A stretch of DNA of 64,000 nucleotides from Lachnospiraceae bacterium (lineage in GTDB: Bacteria > Bacillota > Clostridia > Lachnospirales > Lachnospiraceae). Made by a program: the position numbers and the translations under genes. The stretch is from positions 248,001 to 312,000 of the forward strand of contig CAJTDD010000002.1 in the NCBI GenBank assembly GCA_910574885.1, in the 5' to 3' direction. The notes below the pieces were generated by a model. The model was given only the letters and a program-made list of their open reading frames with translations, had not been told where the DNA came from and did not search any database. Of this stretch, positions 51,786 to 60,247 are shown one piece after another (within the stretch, counting starts at the first letter, position 1; each line of letters opens with the position of its first letter).

Positions 51786-52135
51786 TAATTTCTACCTCCT
51801 CTTTTCGTTATGTCACCCAATTTATCTATCATTGTTTTGAAGTCCGGTATCTTCCCCTCGCCCTCTGCATTATCGGGCTCCAAAGGAAACAAATCTTCAT
51901 CCGAAACCTCAGACAGGAGACTGATCTGGCCTGACGTGACACCAACGAGCAGATACTTCCCGCCAACCTGCATAATTGCAACGTGCCGATCCTGGCCAAG
52001 GGTAATCTGATCGATCAGACGCATATAGCGGGAACTACCGCTTCTGCCCAGTCCCTTGCCTATGTACTTGCTGGCCAGATAACTCAGATATATAATCACT
52101 ATTACCGCAACAAAGGTGGCAATCACTCTCCACAT
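51785..52135 (-). CDS. fliO: Flagellar protein FliO
   Basis: Short membrane protein that assists FliP assembly, 116 residues. It has one N-terminal helix (IATFVAVIVIIYLSYLASKYI) and a small cytoplasmic domain with the FliO pattern MRLIDQITLGQDRHVAIMQVGGKYLLVGVTSGQISLL. It lies between fliY and fliP, the last base shared with fliP. Confidence 0.92.
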   Translation of the reverse strand: MWRVIATFVAVIVIIYLSYLASKYIGKGLGRSGSSRYMRLIDQITLGQDRHVAIMQVGGKYLLVGVTSGQISLLSEVSDEDLFPLEPDNAEGEGKIPDFKTMIDKLGDITKRGGRN

Positions 52136-52154
52136 ATCTTTCCTTCCTTACTCT

Positions 52155-53579
52155 TTAATGCTGCTCTAATGCAATCAGATTCACTTTCATGATCTCTGTA
52201 ATTCTTATTCCAAAGTTGTCTTCAACAACTACGACATCACCCTTCGCAATGCATTGTCCATTGACATACAAGTCTACCTGTTCGCCCGCCAGTTTGTCCA
52301 GAACAACCAGAGAACCCTTCGTAAAGTCAAGGATATCCTTGACAAGCTTCTTCGTCCTTCCAATCTCAACAGAAACTTCCAATGGAACACTCATAATCAA
52401 TTCCATATTCTCTTCCTGCTCCCCTTCAAGCACAATTCCGGTATCCGCCTTCAAATTGGGCTGCATCGGCGGTTGTACATGGATCATCTTTGGTTCCGGC
52501 GGCGCTGCCATTGGTTTCGGCGCGCTGTTCTGTTCCTGCATCTGCTGCTGCATCTGCTGCATCTGCTGCATCATCTGCTGCATCATCTGCATCTGCATCA
52601 TTGAAACATCCGGGTTCACCATCGGAGCCGCCCCCTGCATCATTGGCATCATCGCCGGCTGTGCCGCCATGTCTGCCGTCGGATCTGCTGTAGGAGTCGG
52701 GGCCGGTGTTGGCGCAGGAGCCGGCGCTGGCGATGGTGTTGGAACCGGGGCCGGTGTCGGTGCAGGAGCCGGTGTCGGTTCTGGCGCCGGGGCTTCTGCC
52801 TGCGCCGGCTCTGGTTCGCCGCCCATCATGCCCGCAAGCATTCTCTCGATCTCCTCCTGGGACATCTTTCCACCTGAGGCCTCTGCCGCTGGTTCACTGG
52901 CTGCCGGCGCCGGCTCTGGTTCTGGCGCCGGGGCTTCTGCCTGCGGTGCGCTTCCCGCTCCGCCCGGGACATATGGAACAATATCTTCCGGCGGAAGGAA
53001 ACCTTCCACTAATCCCTTCGCCAATGCAATCGGCATTACGTTAAAGAATTCACTCTCCAATTTGTCCGCAATCTTGAGCGTAAATCCGATCAAAACCTTA
53101 GGTTCTTCATCTACAAAATATTTATCTATAAACTGCTGCTCATTCTCCACCTCGAAAGAAACCGGTGTGGAGATATCAACCACTCTTCCTAAGAATTCAG
53201 ACAACGCTGTCGCAGACGCCCCCATCATCTGATTCATGACCTCGCAGACCGCGCTGATATTAATCTCATCTAATTCAAAATCTTCATCAGCAATCTCCAT
53301 CCCCATGGCCATCTCGACGATTACCTTGATATCATGCCTCTTGAGAAGCATAACGTTCTGTCCTTCCAGACCCGCAACATATGTAATCTCGACACAGACT
53401 GCAGGATCAACCCTGTCCAATTCGAATTCTTCTTTATTCACGACGTTGACGATAGGTGTCGTTATATCTACCCTTGCACTCAGCATCGTGGAAACCGCTG
53501 TCGCTGACGCGCCAAGGCTGATATTAAGTATCTCGCCTATCGCATCTATTTCCAGTTTACTAAAGCAATCTGAATTCAT
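52155..53579 (-). CDS. fliY: Flagellar switch phosphatase FliY (CheC-like plus FliN domain)
   Basis: Switch protein combining a CheC-type phosphatase domain with a C-terminal FliN domain, 474 residues. Both CheC active-site helices look intact: SKLEIDAIGEILNISLGASATAVSTML (about 7-33) and LDEINISAVCEVMNQMMGASATALSEFL (about 103-130). A long linker (about 210-375) is low-complexity: Pro/Ala/Glu/Thr repeats, then a Met/Gln-rich run. The FliN domain (about 385-474: VPLEVSVEIGRTKKLVKDILDFTKGSLVVLDKLAGEQVDLYVNGQCIAKGDVVVVEDNFGIRITEI) is complete. It follows flgC, an unusual neighbour. Confidence 0.95.
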   Translation of the reverse strand: MNSDCFSKLEIDAIGEILNISLGASATAVSTMLSARVDITTPIVNVVNKEEFELDRVDPAVCVEITYVAGLEGQNVMLLKRHDIKVIVEMAMGMEIADEDFELDEINISAVCEVMNQMMGASATALSEFLGRVVDISTPVSFEVENEQQFIDKYFVDEEPKVLIGFTLKIADKLESEFFNVMPIALAKGLVEGFLPPEDIVPYVPGGAGSAPQAEAPAPEPEPAPAASEPAAEASGGKMSQEEIERMLAGMMGGEPEPAQAEAPAPEPTPAPAPTPAPVPTPSPAPAPAPTPAPTPTADPTADMAAQPAMMPMMQGAAPMVNPDVSMMQMQMMQQMMQQMQQMQQQMQEQNSAPKPMAAPPEPKMIHVQPPMQPNLKADTGIVLEGEQEENMELIMSVPLEVSVEIGRTKKLVKDILDFTKGSLVVLDKLAGEQVDLYVNGQCIAKGDVVVVEDNFGIRITEIMKVNLIALEQH

Positions 53580-53618
53580 ATTAACCCTTCACTCCTTCCG
53601 GGAAAATCACCCCTTTTT

Positions 53619-54059
53619 CTATTTGCCGATATCTAACGCTTTCTGCGCCATCAGCTTCATGGCATTAAAGGCCGTAATGTTCGCCTCATAGGCTCTCGTT
53701 GCAGACATACCGTCTATTGTCTCTTTTACAAGATCTACGTTCGGCATCATAACATAGCCTTCCTCATTCGCATCCGGGTGATCCGGATTATAAACAGGAT
53801 TCAGGTCTCTCTGGTCTTCCACGATCTCCGTCACCTTCACTCCGCCCTTGGACGCAGTCCGGTTCAGGAGGCTGTTGAATCTGGTGCGGAAAGAGGTGGC
53901 CGGAACCTCCTGCAAGACAACCATCTTCCGGCGGTAAGTTCCTCCGCTGGCGGTCCTGGTGGTCTCGGCATTGGAGATATTCTCTGCCGCTATGTCAAGC
54001 CGCTGCCTCTCTGCCGTCATCCCTGATGCACTTATATCAAATGAACTCAAAAAAGACAT
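53619..54059 (-). CDS. flgC: Flagellar proximal rod protein FlgC, at an unusual position
   Basis: Rod protein of 146 residues. The N-terminal MSFLSSFDISASGMTAERQRLDIAAENISNAETTRT and C-terminal GYVMMPNVDLVKETIDGMSATRAYEANITAFNAMKLMAQKALDIGK are full FlgC signatures, with the central DPDHPDAN-type segment NPDHPDANEEG. flgC is normally second in flgB-flgC-fliE; here it is inserted between cheY and fliY, 15 bases after cheY. Either the gene has moved, or a second copy exists upstream of the window. Confidence 0.93.
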   Translation of the reverse strand: MSFLSSFDISASGMTAERQRLDIAAENISNAETTRTASGGTYRRKMVVLQEVPATSFRTRFNSLLNRTASKGGVKVTEIVEDQRDLNPVYNPDHPDANEEGYVMMPNVDLVKETIDGMSATRAYEANITAFNAMKLMAQKALDIGK

Positions 54060-54074
54060 ATTAACCTCCTTAAA

Positions 54075-54434
54075 CTAGCCAAGGATCTTCTTCACCGTTG
54101 ATAATACACGCTCCGGCTTAAATGGCTTTACAATAAAATCTTTTGCTCCAGACTTGATGGAATCCATAACCATTGTCTCCTGTCCCATTGCGGAACACAT
54201 AACGACCGTCGCGCCCGGATCCATCGCCTTAATCTCCTTTAACGTCTCTAATCCATCCTTGTTCGGCATGGTAATATCCATGAACACAAGATCCGGCTTC
54301 TCCGCAGTGTAAGCCTCTACCGCTTTCACTCCATCCTCCGCCTCAATCAGATCCGTATACCCTGCCTGCGACAGCGTGTTCTTCAACATCATTCTCATAA
54401 ACGCCGCGTCATCCACTAATAAAATCTTTGCCAT
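54075..54434 (-). CDS. cheY: Chemotaxis response regulator CheY
   Basis: Single receiver domain, 119 residues, that when phosphorylated binds the FliM/FliY switch. Conserved positions are visible: the acidic pair in LLVDDAAFMR, phospho-acceptor Asp in LVFMDITMPNKDG, Ser in VVMCSAMGQ and Lys in DFIVKPFKPERV. It lies directly after fliM, as in many Firmicutes motility operons. Confidence 0.94.
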   Translation of the reverse strand: MAKILLVDDAAFMRMMLKNTLSQAGYTDLIEAEDGVKAVEAYTAEKPDLVFMDITMPNKDGLETLKEIKAMDPGATVVMCSAMGQETMVMDSIKSGAKDFIVKPFKPERVLSTVKKILG

Positions 54435-54487
54435 TTCTTCTACCTCACTTTTGTTAATGTTAATGTTTTCATTATAATTTATTTACT

Positions 54488-54513
54488 CAGATAATTCCTT
54501 GGATTTATCTGGT
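54488..54513 (-). repeat. Hairpin between fliM and cheY
   Basis: CAGATAA-A-TCC paired with GGA-A-TTATCTG in the 81-base spacer. A TATAAT lies 20-25 bases downstream on the minus strand without a good -35, so an internal cheY promoter is possible but unproven. Confidence 0.4.
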
Positions 54514-54515
54514 AG

Positions 54516-55562
54516 TTATACTGCCACGTCTTCTCCTGCCTCTTCAAGCAACTTATTCGGCTCAAGCAGACGGTCCTCAATCTTAACTGCAACATTCTTA
54601 TTATGTACGCCAAGCTGGCCGTTGAACCACGGCTGCCCTTCGATATAGAGTGAAATCAAAGAATCCTGCGGTTTGTTCAAGTCGATGACGTCTCCCACAT
54701 GAAGATTGTATACATCGTCCAGATTCATCCTTGCAATACCAAGCTGCGCCATAATATCCATCTTGGACTCCCGAATATTCTCCAGGATATCTTCCTTGGT
54801 ATTCCTAAGGTGCGCCGCATCGCTCTTCTTCGCCAGATGCTTCGTCTTATCAATAATCTCGAACATATTGCTCAGCAGCGTTCCCGGCATACAGATATTC
54901 ATACTTCCGTCGATTCCGCCGAGGGAAATGTGCAGCATGATAATCACAACCGTCTCATCCACACTGATTCCCTGGAACATACTCGGGTTCTCTTCTACCC
55001 GCTCGAACTCCACATCCAAATTAATATAACCCGCCCATACATCCTTAGTAATCATGACCAGATACTTGATAATCTTCGCATATAAAGCCAATTCGATATC
55101 CGTATAGGTATAGGACATATCCACAGACATATCCGTACCCGTACCGCCAAGCATACGGTCGATCATCGACGCCATCAGCATCGGGCTGATATGCATCAGC
55201 ATTGGCGGATTGCTGGATCGGTCGGGCAGATCTATATTGGCAATCGTAAGTACGTCCGACTCGTTCAGGGCGTTCCCGAATTCATAATATCTCTGCTCCT
55301 CGACCCCCATAACCTCAACTTCGCTGGCAGCCCGGAACAGACCGTTGATCTGTGAAGCAGCAATTCTGGAGTAGTTATCGTAGATACTGCTGAGCATCTT
55401 CAGCTTATCCTTCGTATACTTCTTCGGGCTGAAGAAATCATACTTCTTATACTCCTTCTCCTTCACGACCTCCTTCTTTTCTTCTACCACCTCATCCGCA
55501 CCGGAATTCTGCATGGAATTCAGCAATGCGTCTATCTGACTTTGCGATAATACATCTGCCAT
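54516..55562 (-). CDS. fliM: Flagellar motor switch protein FliM
   Basis: C-ring switch protein, 348 residues. The N-terminal CheY-binding peptide is DVLSQSQIDALLNSMQ (residues 3-18). A CheC-like middle domain follows (about 55-240: YDFFSPKKYTKDKLKMLSSIYDNYSRIAASQINGLFRA...MLGGTG), then a FliN-like C-terminal domain (about 260-335). It follows motB directly; fliL, often between motB and fliM, is absent. Confidence 0.96.
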   Translation of the reverse strand: MADVLSQSQIDALLNSMQNSGADEVVEEKKEVVKEKEYKKYDFFSPKKYTKDKLKMLSSIYDNYSRIAASQINGLFRAASEVEVMGVEEQRYYEFGNALNESDVLTIANIDLPDRSSNPPMLMHISPMLMASMIDRMLGGTGTDMSVDMSYTYTDIELALYAKIIKYLVMITKDVWAGYINLDVEFERVEENPSMFQGISVDETVVIIMLHISLGGIDGSMNICMPGTLLSNMFEIIDKTKHLAKKSDAAHLRNTKEDILENIRESKMDIMAQLGIARMNLDDVYNLHVGDVIDLNKPQDSLISLYIEGQPWFNGQLGVHNKNVAVKIEDRLLEPNKLLEEAGEDVAV

Positions 55563-55585
55563 CCTAAACTCCCACTTTCCTTACT

Positions 55586-56341
55586 TTACTCGCTTGTTCT
55601 GTCCATCATCTGATAATATTCTTCCAGAGTATGCTCTACCGCATCAGATTTCGTGATCAGCAACTCGACTCTCCGGTTCTTTGCCCGGTTCTCCGCCGTA
55701 TCAAACGGCGCGACCGGCCGGAACTGGCCGTACCCAATTGGTACTATCTTATCCGGCGTCACTTCCGTACGTTGTTGGATGAATGCCGCAACCCTTGCCG
55801 CTCTTTCCGAGGAAAGAACCCTGTCGTTCTCCGGATTATTCGGAATAACCGGGTCTGCCTGCGTCGTATGTCCCAACACTTGAATCTCTTTCACAGAATC
55901 CTTGACTCCTGAAAGGATCGACGCAAACTGCGCCAACACATCCATTCCATCCTGTTTGATCACGGAACTGTCTCCGTCAAAAAATACATTATCCTGAAAT
56001 GTGATAAAAGTATAACCGTCCCCTTTAAACAGCTCTACTTCACTATTCATATTCGCTTCATCTACCGCTGCTTTCAAAGCCTCATATAATTCGTCGAACG
56101 CTTCCGCCTCTACGGCTCCCGACATATCATTGGGCGCTCCCGGCTCCGTCTCATCCGCAATCTGGGATAATTCCTCCGCTTCCGGGTTGAAGCTCTTGAC
56201 AATCATAATCCACTTCGACTGATCCAGGGTAGAGATGGAGTATAACAATACGAAGAAACATAACAGCAGAGTTACCAGGTCTCCATAGGTGTCCATCCAA
56301 TTGGCGCCGCCACCGCCGCCGCCTTTGTTCCTCTTCTTCAT
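55586..56341 (-). CDS. motB: Flagellar stator protein MotB
   Basis: Stator subunit anchoring the motor to peptidoglycan, 251 residues. The single membrane helix NWMDTYGDLVTLLLCFFVLLYSIS carries the proton-binding Asp at its start (about residue 22). The OmpA-like C-terminal domain (about 115-235) shows VLGHTTQADPVIPNNPENDRVLSSERAARVAAFI and GYGQFRPVAPFDTAENRAKNRRVELLI. It pairs with MotA 12 bases upstream. Confidence 0.95.
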   Translation of the reverse strand: MKKRNKGGGGGGANWMDTYGDLVTLLLCFFVLLYSISTLDQSKWIMIVKSFNPEAEELSQIADETEPGAPNDMSGAVEAEAFDELYEALKAAVDEANMNSEVELFKGDGYTFITFQDNVFFDGDSSVIKQDGMDVLAQFASILSGVKDSVKEIQVLGHTTQADPVIPNNPENDRVLSSERAARVAAFIQQRTEVTPDKIVPIGYGQFRPVAPFDTAENRAKNRRVELLITKSDAVEHTLEEYYQMMDRTSE

Positions 56342-56353
56342 ATCTCCCTCCTG

Positions 56354-57169
56354 TTATTCTTCTGCCTTCTTGCTCTTCGCCGCAACCGCATCCGGATCCA
56401 GAAGCTTCTGGCGCTGCTTCTGAGATACAAACGTTACAAGCTTCTCACGCAGGAACTTAGGATTATCTCCCGCCTGGATCGCGAGGATTCCCTCAATCAT
56501 GATCTGCTTATACAGTAATTCTTCATCATTCCTTACTCTCAGTTTCTTGGCAATCGGTGAGAATATCATGTGGGCAAGTATACATCCGTAGAAAGTTGTG
56601 ATCAACGCCGTTCCCATGGCAGGACCGATATCTCCCGCGCCGCCTTCATCCAGATTCATACCTTTCAGCATGTTAACCAGTCCGACCAGCGTTCCGATCA
56701 TACCGAATGCAGGAGCTTTCGCATCAAGAGTCTCATAAATCCCGATACAATCCTCATGCCTTGACAGCATGGCTTCCACATCACTCTCCAGAAGCGTACG
56801 AACTTCCTCCGGTTCTGTCGCGTCTACAATCAGCATGATGCCCTGCTTGAAGAACATATCGTCAAGCTCGTTCGCCTTCTCCTCCAGCGCCAGAAGGCCG
56901 TTCTGCCTGGCAAGCTGGGCCATCTCGACCAGGATGTCAATCAATTCGCCGATGTTATATTTCTTTCCCTGAAACAACATCTTCGTATGCTTTGGAAGTG
57001 TCAGAAGCATATTAAACGGGTAACTTGCAATTCCTGCAGCAATCGTACCTCCAACAACGATTGCTATACTGGCAGGATCCCAGAAGTTCCCAAGTTTTGC
57101 CGGACCGATACCTACGAATACGATCAGCACCGCTCCGATAACAACACCTAAAATACTAGTTATATCCAC
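56354..57169 (-). CDS. motA: Flagellar stator protein MotA
   Basis: Stator channel protein with four membrane helices, 271 residues. It shows DPASIAIVVGGTIAAGIASYPFNML near the N-terminus, the cytoplasmic loop with ALEEKANELDDMFFKQGIMLIVDATEPEEVRTLL, and the helix 3-4 region TLDAKAPAFGMIGTLVGLVNML...MGTALITTFYGCILAHMIFSPIAKKL. It follows flbD and precedes motB. Confidence 0.96.
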   Translation of the reverse strand: MDITSILGVVIGAVLIVFVGIGPAKLGNFWDPASIAIVVGGTIAAGIASYPFNMLLTLPKHTKMLFQGKKYNIGELIDILVEMAQLARQNGLLALEEKANELDDMFFKQGIMLIVDATEPEEVRTLLESDVEAMLSRHEDCIGIYETLDAKAPAFGMIGTLVGLVNMLKGMNLDEGGAGDIGPAMGTALITTFYGCILAHMIFSPIAKKLRVRNDEELLYKQIMIEGILAIQAGDNPKFLREKLVTFVSQKQRQKLLDPDAVAAKSKKAEE

Positions 57170-57202
57170 TTATCTTCACCGCCTTATTCCTTAATTACTA
57201 TA

Positions 57203-57400
57203 CTATCTATCTCCACGGTAGCAATGTATCTTACCATTGTACTCAATTGTTTTCTCGATTATCTCTTCCGCACCCTCTTTTACAATGTAAAACTTGCCGT
57301 TTGTCATAAGGATCTTTGATTCTGGTATTATCTCCACAGATTCTATATGCGCGCAATTCAATACGATCTTCGTGTCATTTAATTTCGTCAGCATTATCAT
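57203..57400 (-). CDS. flbD: Flagellar protein FlbD/YlzI
   Basis: Short conserved protein of flagellar operons, 65 residues from ATG at 57400 (MIMLTKLNDTKIVLNCAHIESVEIIPESKILMTNGKFYIVKEGAEEIIEKTIEYN). GAGGAAC lies 5 bases upstream; the longer frame to 57487 runs through a hairpin and is rejected. The pattern ML.KLN...IVLN...IE.IE..P....T..NGK.Y.V.E...E.. is that of the FlbD family. Function is unsettled. It lies between flgE and motA. Confidence 0.88.
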   Translation of the reverse strand: MIMLTKLNDTKIVLNCAHIESVEIIPESKILMTNGKFYIVKEGAEEIIEKTIEYNGKIHCYRGDR

Positions 57401-57431
57401 ATCATAGTTCCTCATAAATTTCAAACATATC

Positions 57432-57468
57432 CCAGGATATGGCGAAGAAGTATTTCGCCATATCCTGG
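57432..57468 (-). repeat. Perfect 15-bp inverted repeat between flgE and flbD
   Basis: CCAGGATATGGCGAA and its exact complement are separated by 7 bases, 42 bases after the flgE stop codon. No T-run follows on the minus strand, so it is more likely a 3-prime stabilising or processing hairpin than a terminator. Confidence 0.7.
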
Positions 57469-57509
57469 AATATGCTGTTAAAACCAAATCTATTACTTCC
57501 CGGCAGCTA

Positions 57510-59024
57510 CTAACGCTTCATATTAACAAGCTCCTGTAACATTTCATCCGTTACGGTGATAATCTTTGAATTCGCCTGGAAACCTCTCTGTGTTGTAATC
57601 ATGTTGGAGAACTCGTTCGCTATGTCTACGTTTGCCATCTCAAGAAAGCCCCCCTTGATGATTCCTACCGGCCCGCCGTTTGGCTTGATTGCCTCTACGG
57701 CTCCGGCGTTCGGTCCTACGGAGTAGTAGTAGCCGTTCTTCTTCTCAAGGCCGTTCGGGTTCTCTACGGAAACAAGGGCAAGCTGTCCGATTGGAATCGT
57801 GCGCTCGTTTCTGTCGGTTCCCATGATCATTCCGTATTCGTCAATCTTCCATCCCTGAATGTCGTAACGCTGCCCGGTTTCCGGATCAATCGGGATACGG
57901 ATTGCAGATAATTGATCTACATATTCTGCCGCAACTCCCGGCACAAGGTTGTTACCCTGATTCCGTCCGGATTCGACTGACTCTAATACTTTTGCAGGGT
58001 CGTTAGGGTCTACCACCTGGCCTGTGCCAATTAGGGCTTTTCTAATATCTTCAAGGGTCTCGCCGAAAGTATCGCCCGCCTCTTTTGCCGTAATCGTCAG
58101 CGTAGCGCTGGTAAGGTAACGCCCGATACGGTCCAGACTGATATTCACTTTGCTTAGATCTAAAAATATCGGAGGATTTGTTGTTGTTTCCTGCCCCGTA
58201 GTATCATCTATATACTTATAAGTTGCCATCAAGTCCGGATTCTGCTTATAGTAAGTAGTCCCTTGAGCTGGTGTACCTTGTACTGGCACATATGCGCCAT
58301 TCTCAAAAGTGAATAAAGGCGTACCGTCTGTAAGATCAGTACCTTCAGCTTTCGGATATGCCTCCATCTTTGTAACAGCCGTTATCCAGTCATTTACCGC
58401 ATCTTCAAAATCATTAACAGACGTAACATTCGTCTCCATCTCTATACCAGCGATTGTAATCGTCCATTTTTTATCCGCAGCAGTAGAAGGTTTCAGAATC
58501 GCCGAAGCATCCTTAATCGTCACCGAACTGGACGTCGCCGGCGTCTCTGGCGTTCCCGTTCCTTCAATCGGCTGATACCCATATACATAACTTCCCTGGT
58601 TATCTACCAGATAACCGTTGTTATCCACACGGAAGATTCCGACTCTTGACAGGTTCAGCCCGGAAGATTCGATATCGTCAAACGCGCCGTTCACCATATT
58701 TCCTACCAGGAAGAATCCCGTACCGTCAATCATACAGTCCAGATTATTGGAGGAAGGAGACGGGGCTCCTGTGTTAAACTCGTTGGAGATGGAGGACAAC
58801 TGTGAACCATAACCTACCTGAGAAGCATTATGTCCGCCGGCAGCCCCCGCCATCTGGCTTCCGCCTGTACTGCTGATTGAATTGGTATACATTGCATCCT
58901 GGAAGTTGTAGCTATAAGACTTAAAACTCCATGTATTAACGTTCGCTATATTATTACCGATAACGTCCAGCTTGGACTGATGCGCCTTGAGCCCTGCGAC
59001 TCCGGCAATCATTGATCTAACCAT
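57510..59024 (-). CDS. flgE: Flagellar hook protein FlgE
   Basis: Hook protein, 504 residues. The N-terminal MVRSMIAGVAGLKAHQSKLDVIGNNIANVNTWSFKSYSYNFQDAMYTN and C-terminal GGFLEMANVDIANEFSNMITTQRGFQANSKIITVTDEMLQELVNMKR form the axial core. The middle (LDCMIDGTGFFLVGN, then FRVDNNGYLVDNQGSYVYGYQ) is standard. About 150 residues near 150-300 make up a variable surface domain. It is preceded by a 150-base leader with two hairpins and followed by the perfect inverted repeat. Confidence 0.95.
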   Translation of the reverse strand: MVRSMIAGVAGLKAHQSKLDVIGNNIANVNTWSFKSYSYNFQDAMYTNSISSTGGSQMAGAAGGHNASQVGYGSQLSSISNEFNTGAPSPSSNNLDCMIDGTGFFLVGNMVNGAFDDIESSGLNLSRVGIFRVDNNGYLVDNQGSYVYGYQPIEGTGTPETPATSSSVTIKDASAILKPSTAADKKWTITIAGIEMETNVTSVNDFEDAVNDWITAVTKMEAYPKAEGTDLTDGTPLFTFENGAYVPVQGTPAQGTTYYKQNPDLMATYKYIDDTTGQETTTNPPIFLDLSKVNISLDRIGRYLTSATLTITAKEAGDTFGETLEDIRKALIGTGQVVDPNDPAKVLESVESGRNQGNNLVPGVAAEYVDQLSAIRIPIDPETGQRYDIQGWKIDEYGMIMGTDRNERTIPIGQLALVSVENPNGLEKKNGYYYSVGPNAGAVEAIKPNGGPVGIIKGGFLEMANVDIANEFSNMITTQRGFQANSKIITVTDEMLQELVNMKR

Positions 59025-59068
59025 TTGTTATACATCCTTTCTTTACATATACTCTGCGCCGTCTCAGG

Positions 59069-59150
59069 GGAACCGCCGTGCCGCCCGCTGTATCTCACAA
59101 CCGCTTCCTGCCCAGGCGGTTCCTTATGTATCTGCAAGTCATACAGATAC
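59069..59150 (-). promoter_or_regulatory. Structured leader upstream of flgE
   Basis: Two inverted repeats lie in the 150-base spacer: GTATCTG/CAGATAC (59128-59150) and GGAACCGCC/GGCGGTTCC (59069-59123, enclosing 37 bases). Neither has a T-run. It is the longest spacer in this operon and may control hook-protein synthesis after transcription. Confidence 0.45.
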
Positions 59151-59174
59151 GAAACCTCCATCAAATGGTCCGGC

Positions 59175-59582
59175 TTACATTAAGACTGCGCTGTCAATAT
59201 TCGTAAATATATTTTCCCTCATCTCTGTTCCCGACATCGTTGTCACTACGACGTTATGTGGAACATTTACAATAAAAGCCCCGCTCTCGCCGATGATAAC
59301 CACGTCTCTTGCGCCTTTTTCCCTGGCTTTGGAAACTGCCTGGTTCAAGTCCTTCAGGAGACCGTCTGTCATCTCGATTCCCCGTTCCCGGACTCTCTGT
59401 ACCGCATGTTTGGAGAATTGAACGGACTGAGCTTTGTCGGCTTCCTTCTGCAAAACGTCTGCGAACTGCACCTTTGTGCCTGTATTCGCACCTGCGCCGA
59501 TGATCCCTTTTGTCTGCAGCTGCGCGGATGCATGCTGCAATTTAAGCGTCCCGGCATTCGTAATCTGGTTCATCTTACTCAT
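59175..59582 (-). CDS. Flagellar operon protein of the TIGR02530 family
   Basis: About 135 residues from ATG at 59582 (MSKMNQITNAG); the frame opens at a GTG 9 bases earlier. The family core is clear: VQFSKHAVQRVRERGIEMTDGLLKDLNQAVSKAREKGARDVVIIGESGAFIVNVPHNVVVTTM (about 55-118). It is found only in flagellar operons, between flgD and flgE. Role unproven; a link to hook assembly is inferred from position. Confidence 0.88.
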   Translation of the reverse strand: MSKMNQITNAGTLKLQHASAQLQTKGIIGAGANTGTKVQFADVLQKEADKAQSVQFSKHAVQRVRERGIEMTDGLLKDLNQAVSKAREKGARDVVIIGESGAFIVNVPHNVVVTTMSGTEMRENIFTNIDSAVLM

Positions 59583-59627
59583 TACTTGCACCGCCTTAAT
59601 CTCTATTCCCCGTGTAATCCCCTCAAA

Positions 59628-60209
59628 CTACTCTTTATCCTTGTCGCCTGTCGTATTGTCTGTATCCGTCTTATCCGTATCTGTCTTATCTGTATCCGTC
59701 TTATCGGTTTCGTCCTTATCTTTGTCTGGAATCTTCACCGGTACTTCACCGATACCCATAACCTGTGACAGTTCGTACTTCTTTCCGTCAATATATACTG
59801 CCGTCGCACCGGTCAGGTCTACGCCCGTTACCGTACCCTTCTTGGTTCCGGTCACTTCTCCCTCCTCATTAGTAATCGCAACCGTAACTTCTTTTCCCAG
59901 CAATCCGGTAGAATAAGTTGTCAGCGTAACCTGAGACAGATTATTCGACACCGTGGCAAACTTCGCTACCGCATCTGTTACCTGGGTCATCGCGTTCATG
60001 GTAGCCATCTGCGTCATCTGGTTCATCATATCGCTGTTGCTCATGGGATTCATTGGATCCTGATATTGAAGCTGTGCAGCCATCAATTTCCAGAAATCAT
60101 CAATAGACAAATCGCCTCCGTTGGCAACTGCGTCTGTCTGGGATGCCTTCGCTGCATCATACTGATATTTGGCGGCATCGCTTAATAATACGTCGCTCAC
60201 TCCTGCCAT
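59628..60209 (-). CDS. flgD: Hook-capping scaffold protein FlgD
   Basis: Cap protein needed for hook assembly, 193 residues. The N-terminal motif DDFWKLMAAQLQYQDPMNPMSNSDMMNQMTQMATMNAM (about 37-75) is diagnostic. A small tudor-like domain follows (about 105-160: TGLLGKEVTVAITNEEGEVTGTKKGTVTGVDL...). The C-terminus is a repetitive acidic tail of TDTDK units (about 167-193). The upstream gene is fliK, the downstream one the TIGR02530 gene. Confidence 0.92.
   Translation of the reverse strand: MAGVSDVLLSDAAKYQYDAAKASQTDAVANGGDLSIDDFWKLMAAQLQYQDPMNPMSNSDMMNQMTQMATMNAMTQVTDAVAKFATVSNNLSQVTLTTYSTGLLGKEVTVAITNEEGEVTGTKKGTVTGVDLTGATAVYIDGKKYELSQVMGIGEVPVKIPDKDKDETDKTDTDKTDTDKTDTDNTTGDKDKE
59660..59710 (-). 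repeat. 15-bp tandem repeat in the 3-prime end of flgD
   Basis: About three and a half copies of a 15-base unit encoding DKTDT (plus-strand form GTATCCGTCTTATCC and close variants). The unit is a multiple of three, so copy change would alter tail length, not frame. Confidence 0.75.
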
Positions 60210-60247
60210 ATTTTCTTCTCCTTTCTTTCATCCATTCTTCATCATAT

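Noticed and set aside
52189-53232. Plus-strand frame of 347 codons opposite fliY
   Set aside because: Its Gly/Ala/Cys-rich repeats are simply the complement of the fliY linker repeats.
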